NCBI GenBank assembly: GCA_013205365.1
Contig: JABMNC010000088.1
Span: 1-6,151 of the forward strand
Origin: Cryomorphaceae bacterium
GTDB taxonomy: Bacteria; Bacteroidota; Bacteroidia; Flavobacteriales; Schleiferiaceae
Length of the DNA stretch: 6,151 bases
Reading direction: 5' to 3'
Below the pieces are notes generated by a model. It worked only from the letters and a program-made list of their open reading frames with translations, was not told the DNA's origin and did not search any database. The stretch's first letter is position 1; each line of letters opens with the position of its first letter. This document shows, in pieces, positions 1 to 4,630 of the stretch. A program made the translations under genes and the position numbers.

Positions 1-1029
1 AATGTCGTTGCCGTCAATATTGTAGAGGTCAACCTGAGGCTTGATCTCTGACTTGGTGTGGCCGTAGTTCTTATTTAACCAAGCCATATCGATCTCGTTA
101 TCAAAGTGACCAATGTTGCAAACCACCGTCTTGTCTTTCATGAGGCGAAAGTGGCGCTCGGTTACAATATTCTTGTTCCCAGTTGCAGTGCACACGATGT
201 TCGCGCGGGGAATAGAGCTGTCCATTCTCTTGACCTCGTAGCCGTCCATCGCGGCCTGAAGCGCACAAATCGGGTCAATCTCCGTGACGATTACGCGTGC
301 ACCAGCGCCGCGGAACGAAGCAGCAGTGCCTTTGCCCACGTCGCCGTAGCCTGCAACCACCACAACCTTACCGGCCATCATGAGGTCCGTAGCGCGGCGT
401 ACCGCGTCTACTGCAGACTCCTTGCAGCCGTACTTGTTGTCAAACTTCGACTTGGTAACGGAATCGTTCACGTTGATGGCAGGCAAGGGAAGGGTTCCGG
501 CGATCATGCGCTCGTAGAGGCGATGCACACCCGTGGTAGTTTCTTCAGAAATTCCGCCAATGCCGGCAACAAGCTCTGGGTAGCGATCAAGAACCATGTT
601 GGTCAGGTCGCCGCCGTCGTCAAGAATCATGTTGAGGGGATGCTTGCCCTCGCCAAAAAACAGGGTCTGCTCAATGCACCAATCAAATTCTTCTTCGGTC
701 ATACCCTTCCAGGCATACACGCTGATTCCCGTGGCAGCAATAGCAGCGGCGGCATGGTCTTGAGTCGAGAAAATATTGCACGAAGACCAGGTAACCTCGG
801 CGCCCAGCTCCACGAGCGTTTCAATCAAAACAGCCGTCTGAATGGTCATGTGCAGGCAGCCAGCAACGCGAGCACCACGGAGGGGCTTGCTGACACCGTA
901 CTCCTTGCGAAGGGCCATCAATCCGGGCATTTCTGCCTCGGCGAGGGTAATTTCTTTGCGTCCCCATTCGGCAAGGGACATATCCTTTACTTTGTAGGGC
1001 ACGTAGTTAGTAGAAGTAGCAGTAGGCAT
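1..1029 (-). CDS. ahcY: Adenosylhomocysteinase (S-adenosyl-L-homocysteine hydrolase), 3' end cut by the window
   Basis: Cytosolic NAD-dependent enzyme that reversibly splits S-adenosylhomocysteine into adenosine and homocysteine, clearing the inhibitory product of SAM-dependent methylation and returning homocysteine to the methionine cycle. The minus strand reads 343 codons without a stop from ATG at 1029-1027 to the left edge. The family is usually about 430-470 residues, so the last ~20-25% is missing. Visible motifs: the substrate-site segment CLHMTIQT (residues 58-65), FSTQDHAAAA (87-96), DDGGDLTN (137-144), the family signature starting NVNDSVTKSKFDN (186-198), and the Rossmann NAD loop GYGDVGKG (227-234, glycine-rich). 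TGNKNIV and CNIGHFDNEID follow at 283-314. No frameshift is seen. There is no Shine-Dalgarno; the region before the ATG is A/T-rich, and a Bacteroidota-type -7 element lies 21 bases upstream. The gene is divergent from the fusion gene at 1031, with one base between the two start codons. The long antisense ORF over this gene is a shadow. Confidence 0.97.
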   Translation of the reverse strand, partial: MPTATSTNYVPYKVKDMSLAEWGRKEITLAEAEMPGLMALRKEYGVSKPLRGARVAGCLHMTIQTAVLIETLVELGAEVTWSSCNIFSTQDHAAAAIAATGISVYAWKGMTEEEFDWCIEQTLFFGEGKHPLNMILDDGGDLTNMVLDRYPELVAGIGGISEETTTGVHRLYERMIAGTLPLPAINVNDSVTKSKFDNKYGCKESAVDAVRRATDLMMAGKVVVVAGYGDVGKGTAASFRGAGARVIVTEIDPICALQAAMDGYEVKRMDSSIPRANIVCTATGNKNIVTERHFRLMKDKTVVCNIGHFDNEIDMAWLNKNYGHTKSEIKPQVDLYNIDGNDI

Positions 1030-1030
1030 A

Positions 1031-2185
1031 ATGAAGTTTATTTGGAGCGGCAAAGATAATAAGATTCAGGGCACTGAGGTTGCCGAAATCGGTCATTTTG
1101 GCCTATACATTGCGCGGATTTCGCTACAGCAAGCCGCTGTTTTTGAGGCCACAGACCGCGATTGGTCGGCGTTTTTTTCGCCTGCGGACCATGCCCGATG
1201 GCTTACCATGCAGGTTGGACCCAGGCGTACTGCCTTCTTGGCCGCTAGAATTGCCCTGTCGGGGGTGCTGCAGAAAAGTTCCTGGCAAATCCGGGATTTA
1301 TACTACGAGGGAGACCGGCCAGTACTGCAAAGGGGCTTCATCAGCCTCTCGCACGGAGGGAGCTGGGCCATGGCCGCCTACCATCCCCTTCTCGAAGTTG
1401 GAATCGACGTCGAAGGTCCACGATCTCAGCTGAGCAAGGTCATCAAGCGGGTGGCTAGCGAGCGCGAATGCCGCGAGTTCGAAGAGCCTTTGATTTGGGG
1501 CGCCAAAGAATCCGTCTACAAAGCGGCAGGGCAGGCGGGGCTTGACTGGCGGCGTGAAATTGAGGTTCAAGGGCCCAAACAGGCATTCTGCAGCCGAGGC
1601 CGCAAACGCTACGCGCTAGAATCGTTTAAAATGGACCAAGACCAGGTGGTCCTTGCCCTTCGCAAACCACTGCGTATTGTGGTTACCGGGCCAGAAAGCT
1701 CCGGCAAAAGCCTTCTCGCCGCAGGGCTCGCGCGGCACTTTAGCACGCTTTGGACGACCGAAGTGGCCCGCGAATACCTGGCCGAGCATGGGGCGGACTA
1801 TGAGCCAGAGGACCTTCTGTGCATGGCAAAGCTTCAGGCCCAGCAGTCTCAGGAACTCGCCGAATCAAGCCTCGACCTTGTTTTTGACGACACCGACCTG
1901 CTCACCTACCGCATCTGGTTTCTCGAAAAATACGGAAGGCCATCCCCCGAAATTGAGGCCATGCCGCTTGAGGGCGACCTCTACCTTCTGTGCATGCCCG
2001 ACCTTGCCTGGGCTGCGGATCCACTGCGAGAATACCCGCGCGAAGCCGACCGCCAAAGGCATTTTGAACTGCATAAAGAATATTTAGAAAAAGAAGCCAA
2101 ACCCTATGCTTTGGTTTCGGGTCAGGGTTCCGCTCGAAAAATGAACGCGCTTCGCGCTTTAGAAGCCCTCGGTATACTACCTTAG
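1031..2185 (+). CDS. Fusion protein: Sfp-type 4'-phosphopantetheinyl transferase + NadR-like P-loop kinase (AAA_28-like)
   Basis: A 384-residue cytosolic protein with two complete domains. Residues ~20-210 look like an Sfp-type phosphopantetheinyl transferase, which moves phosphopantetheine from CoA to a serine of carrier proteins. Motifs are SLSH (105-108, CoA-binding), GIDVE (124-128, Mg2+ ligands D126 and E128) and WGAKESVYKA (156-165, E160 and K164). Residues ~213-384 resemble the ribosylnicotinamide-kinase part of NadR: Walker A GPESSGKS (220-227, K226), VAREYL (245-250), FDDTDLLTYRIW (285-296), and PDLAWAADPLREYP (323-336), like the PDxPWxxDxLR motif of that family. The last transferase strand (VVLAL) and the first kinase strand (LRIVVTG) are only three residues apart. 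ATG 1031 is chosen because the next in-frame ATG (M60) would cut the transferase; the first ~16 residues are weakly supported. An in-frame ATG at 1631 could start the kinase alone. The kinase substrate is undecided: nicotinamide riboside or, by context, a thiamine compound. The stop codon lies five bases before the TPP riboswitch. Confidence 0.9.
   Translation: MKFIWSGKDNKIQGTEVAEIGHFGLYIARISLQQAAVFEATDRDWSAFFSPADHARWLTMQVGPRRTAFLAARIALSGVLQKSSWQIRDLYYEGDRPVLQRGFISLSHGGSWAMAAYHPLLEVGIDVEGPRSQLSKVIKRVASERECREFEEPLIWGAKESVYKAAGQAGLDWRREIEVQGPKQAFCSRGRKRYALESFKMDQDQVVLALRKPLRIVVTGPESSGKSLLAAGLARHFSTLWTTEVAREYLAEHGADYEPEDLLCMAKLQAQQSQELAESSLDLVFDDTDLLTYRIWFLEKYGRPSPEIEAMPLEGDLYLLCMPDLAWAADPLREYPREADRQRHFELHKEYLEKEAKPYALVSGQGSARKMNALRALEALGILP
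1051..1058 (-). promoter_or_regulatory. Candidate Bacteroidota -7 promoter element for ahcY
   Basis: On the minus strand this reads TATCTTTG, followed by C, an exact match to the Bacteroidota housekeeping-sigma -7 consensus TAnnTTTG. It sits 21 bases upstream of the ahcY ATG, which would leave a short leader of about 15 bases. I see no good TTG-type -33 element at the expected distance (about 1076-1085), so the call rests on the -7 box and its position. The element lies inside the first codons of the divergent fusion gene. Confidence 0.45.
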
Positions 2186-2190
2186 CCCCA

Positions 2191-2268
2191 GCACAGGGGT
2201 GCCGGCGATGAGAACCGGCTGAGATGAAACCCTAGAACCTGGGCGGGTCATGCCGCCAAGGAAGTCGC
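2191..2268 (+). promoter_or_regulatory. TPP riboswitch (THI element)
   Basis: All core parts of the TPP aptamer are present in order. P1: 2191-2194 with 2264-2268, C2266 bulged (short and weak). P2: AGGG 2195-2198 with CCCU 2230-2233. P3: GCCGG 2201-2205 with CCGGC 2215-2219, perfect. The conserved CUGAGA that binds the pyrimidine ring is at 2219-2224. P4: CCU 2238-2240 with AGG 2259-2261. P5: GGCGG 2242-2246 with CCGCC 2253-2257, closing the loop GUCAUG of the pyrophosphate-binding arm. GGAAGU (2260-2265) is the usual 3' end. P3 has a simple 9-base loop and no P3a insertion. The aptamer binds thiamine pyrophosphate and normally lowers expression of the gene behind it, here the receptor starting at 2326. 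It begins five bases after the upstream stop codon, so it is either an intra-operon switch or is driven by a promoter inside the fusion gene; I found no convincing one. Confidence 0.95.
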
Positions 2269-2271
2269 AAA

Positions 2272-2293
2272 GCCGCTTGCAAAGCGGGCATTT
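2272..2293 (+). terminator. Terminator-like hairpin, probable expression platform of the TPP riboswitch
   Basis: CCGCTT (2273-2278) pairs perfectly with AAGCGG (2282-2287) around a 3-base loop GCA. G2272-C2289 can add a pair if G2288 bulges. The following tract ATTTCT is a weak U-run. The hairpin lies between the aptamer and the receptor start, 36 bases before the ATG, so blocking transcription fits better than masking a ribosome site. Its 5' arm can instead pair with GGGCGG (2241-2246), which contains the P5 5' arm. That gives a plausible ligand-dependent switch. Inferred from base pairing by eye; the short U-run keeps confidence moderate. Confidence 0.5.
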
Positions 2294-2325
2294 CTGTGCA
2301 CATTGAACCTTTAAATACCTCTGTT

Positions 2326-4617
2326 ATGCGCAACGCGTCCTCAATTTTTCTGCTGGCCAGCCTGATGCTGTCCCTGCCCGCAGCCCAGGCTCAATGGATT
2401 ACCAAAAAAACCTCGCCTGCGGTCTACGACAGCCTGCGCACCGCCACGCTCAATGAGGTTTCGCTGGTGGCGAGCCGGCCGGGAGCAGCGGTTCCGATGC
2501 CCCAAATGCGTCTTAAGCCCGCTGACCTCGCCAAGCAAAATGTGGGCCGCGATATTCCGTTTTTGCTTCAGGGCCTGCCCTCGTTTACCGCTTCGAGTGA
2601 CGCAGGCAATGGGTTTGGATACAGCTACTTGCGATTTCGAGGGATGGACCAAACGCGCATTAACGTAACCGTCAATAACGTGGCCCTTAACGACCCCGAA
2701 TCGCACGGGGTCTTTTGGGTGAACACTCCGGACCTTGGCCTGAACGCCAATTCCTTGGTGGTGCAGCGGGGTGTGGGCACGTCGACCTTGGGCAGCGGGG
2801 CCTTCGGAGCCTCTCTGTCTTTTGAGGTGGGCGTTCCCGACGACAGCGCCAGCCAAAGGCTCACGGCGACCCTCGGGTCTTTTGGTTCTGCACGCATCAG
2901 CTACGCATTTCATAGCGGACTTTTAGGGGCTTCCAAGCGATGGTCCACCACCGGTCGAGCCACGGCGATGCGAAGCGACGGAATGATCGATCGCTCCGCA
3001 AGCCAACTGCAGAGCTACCTCTTTGGGGCACAGTACCGCTACCAAAACCTTACCTGGCGGCTTCTGCACTTTGCGGGCAGCGAGCGCACCCAGCAGGCCT
3101 GGTATGGCATACCTGAATCCAAATTTCGGGGCGACGCGACAGGGGTATCCGACTACATTGCCCGCAACGGACTCGATTCCGCCGACGCCATAAACCTGGT
3201 TCGCAGCGGCAATACGACCTACAACTACTACCGCTACGCGAACGAAATCGACCAGTACACGCAGCGCCACTACCAAAGCATGCTCACGGCAATGCTGAGC
3301 AAGCGCTGGTTTTTGACGCAGACCGTATACGTGGTCACGGGGCGCGGATACTTTGAGCAGTACAAGGACTACATGACCTTTGAGTCGCTGGCATTGCCCA
3401 GCGTCGTCGTCGAGAACTTGCAGATATTTGGTTCTGAGGGCGTTCGCAGGCGTTGGTTGGACAACATTGGTTTTGGCCACGCGACCCTCTTGCGCTACCG
3501 TGGTGATGCCCTTAACCTCAGTTTGGGCGGAACCCAGCTCGCCTACGCGGGCGACCACTTCGGCACCCTGCCCTGGCTGCGCTTCAATCCGCTTGGTGGC
3601 CTCGACGGCAGCGTGCAGACCTGGGACGGTCCACTGGCCACCAATTCGGCCAGCGACCACCAGTTCTACCACGGGAACAGCTTCAAGGGAGAGTTCTCGG
3701 GTTTTGCCCGTGGCGAATACCGCCTCGGAAGGCTGGACTTTATGGCCGACCTGCAGCTGCGCGGTATTGAGTATTTCGGTTCGGGAACCGACGTCGACCA
3801 AAAGGCCTACAATTTTGACACGACCTACGTCTTTTTTAACCCTAAAGCCGGCGTCGCATACCGCGGCCCTCAGGGCTGGACGGGCCGCGGATCAGTAGCT
3901 ATAGCCAACCGCGAGCCCATCCGCTCGGACTTTATTGACAACGCCGTCGCACCCCGCCCCGAGCGCGTAACCGACTTGGAGCTCGGAATCGAGAAGCGCA
4001 GCAGCCGATTTTGGGCCGAAGCCAATCTCTACCTGATGGAGTACCAGGACCAGCTGGTGCCGACGGGTGCCCTAAACGACGTTGGTGCCCTAATCCGCAC
4101 CAATGTGGACCGCAGCCACCGCCGCGGACTCGAACTGGCGACGATTTGGACTCCCACAAAATCGTGGCTACTGGGCGCGAACGCCACATTGAGCCGCAAC
4201 CGCATCGACGCGTTTGAAGAGGTCATGTACGACTACGCCGACTTTAGTGAGGTGCGCACCACCTATACCAACACTCCAATCGCCCTTTCGCCTGAAGCCA
4301 TGGGCAACGCCTGGGCCGAGTGGCAGCGCAAAGGGCTTTCGGCCCGCGCCACTCTGCACGCTGTGGGGCGCCAGTTCCTCGACAACACTGGCGCACTGGA
4401 GCGCTCGCTCGACCCCTACCGCACCGTGGACGCGACAATTCGCTGGAACCGCGGCGCGGTAGAATGGCGCCTCGACGCGATCAACCTCATGGGCCGTCCG
4501 TACGCCCCAAATGGCTACAGCTGGGGCTATTTCTACAACGGAGTCCGCACCGACGAAAACTTTGTGTACCCCATGGCGGGGAGACAGGTTTTGCTGAGCA
4601 TTAACCTAAGTCTATAG
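2326..4617 (+). CDS. TonB-dependent outer-membrane receptor, probably for thiamine or a thiamine-related compound
   Basis: A complete 763-residue receptor of the plug-plus-22-strand-barrel type, which takes up scarce nutrients across the outer membrane using TonB/ExbBD energy. ATG 2326 is preferred over GTG 2296 because it gives an ideal signal peptide: short positive start (MRN), hydrophobic core (~6-18), cleavage after AQA at residues 20-22. A candidate TonB box is LNEVSLVAS (42-50). The plug (~60-170) carries DIPFLLQGLPS (76-86), LRFRGMDQTRINV (102-114), NDPESHGVFWVNTPDL (122-137) and VQRGVGTSTLGSGAFGASL (146-164), all typical of Bacteroidota receptors. There is no N-terminal carboxypeptidase-regulatory-like domain and no SusD neighbour, so it is not a SusC glycan receptor. 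The rest is aromatic-rich barrel sequence ending YPMAGRQVLLSINLSL; the last residue is Leu rather than the usual Phe. The substrate is inferred only from the TPP riboswitch directly upstream. An inner-membrane partner such as PnuT is not in the window. The gene converges on the M1 peptidase gene. Confidence 0.94.
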   Translation: MRNASSIFLLASLMLSLPAAQAQWITKKTSPAVYDSLRTATLNEVSLVASRPGAAVPMPQMRLKPADLAKQNVGRDIPFLLQGLPSFTASSDAGNGFGYSYLRFRGMDQTRINVTVNNVALNDPESHGVFWVNTPDLGLNANSLVVQRGVGTSTLGSGAFGASLSFEVGVPDDSASQRLTATLGSFGSARISYAFHSGLLGASKRWSTTGRATAMRSDGMIDRSASQLQSYLFGAQYRYQNLTWRLLHFAGSERTQQAWYGIPESKFRGDATGVSDYIARNGLDSADAINLVRSGNTTYNYYRYANEIDQYTQRHYQSMLTAMLSKRWFLTQTVYVVTGRGYFEQYKDYMTFESLALPSVVVENLQIFGSEGVRRRWLDNIGFGHATLLRYRGDALNLSLGGTQLAYAGDHFGTLPWLRFNPLGGLDGSVQTWDGPLATNSASDHQFYHGNSFKGEFSGFARGEYRLGRLDFMADLQLRGIEYFGSGTDVDQKAYNFDTTYVFFNPKAGVAYRGPQGWTGRGSVAIANREPIRSDFIDNAVAPRPERVTDLELGIEKRSSRFWAEANLYLMEYQDQLVPTGALNDVGALIRTNVDRSHRRGLELATIWTPTKSWLLGANATLSRNRIDAFEEVMYDYADFSEVRTTYTNTPIALSPEAMGNAWAEWQRKGLSARATLHAVGRQFLDNTGALERSLDPYRTVDATIRWNRGAVEWRLDAINLMGRPYAPNGYSWGYFYNGVRTDENFVYPMAGRQVLLSINLSL

Positions 4618-4630
4618 GCCAGAAGGCTTA
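4615..4630. terminator. Small inverted repeat spanning both convergent stop codons, possible bidirectional terminator
   Basis: TAGGCC (4615-4620) and GGCTTA (4625-4630) can pair around the loop AGAA, with one G-U wobble at 4617/4628 on the plus strand; on the minus strand that pair is a C-A mismatch. The left arm holds the receptor's TAG stop and the right arm holds the peptidase's TAA stop. The stem is short and only a weak T-run (TTCT) follows on the plus strand. Position between two converging genes is the main support. Confidence 0.3.

Noticed and set aside
106..1059. 317-codon open frame on the plus strand
   Set aside because: It lies wholly antisense to ahcY, whose minus-strand translation is unmistakable. 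The plus-strand product has no recognisable domain.
2105..2113. TATGCTTTG as a -7 promoter box for the riboswitch transcript
   Set aside because: It has three bases rather than two between TA and TTTG, and no TTG-type -33 element at the right distance. It lies in conserved kinase coding sequence.
2296..2325. GTG 2296 as the receptor start
   Set aside because: It adds ten polar residues in front of an otherwise perfect signal peptide and starts only a few bases after the terminator-like hairpin. ATG 2326 fits far better.
2923..3801. 292-codon open frame on the minus strand inside the receptor gene
   Set aside because: Antisense to the TonB receptor barrel, low-complexity Val/Ala/Gly-rich product with no motifs. 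GC-rich codon usage explains the lack of stops.
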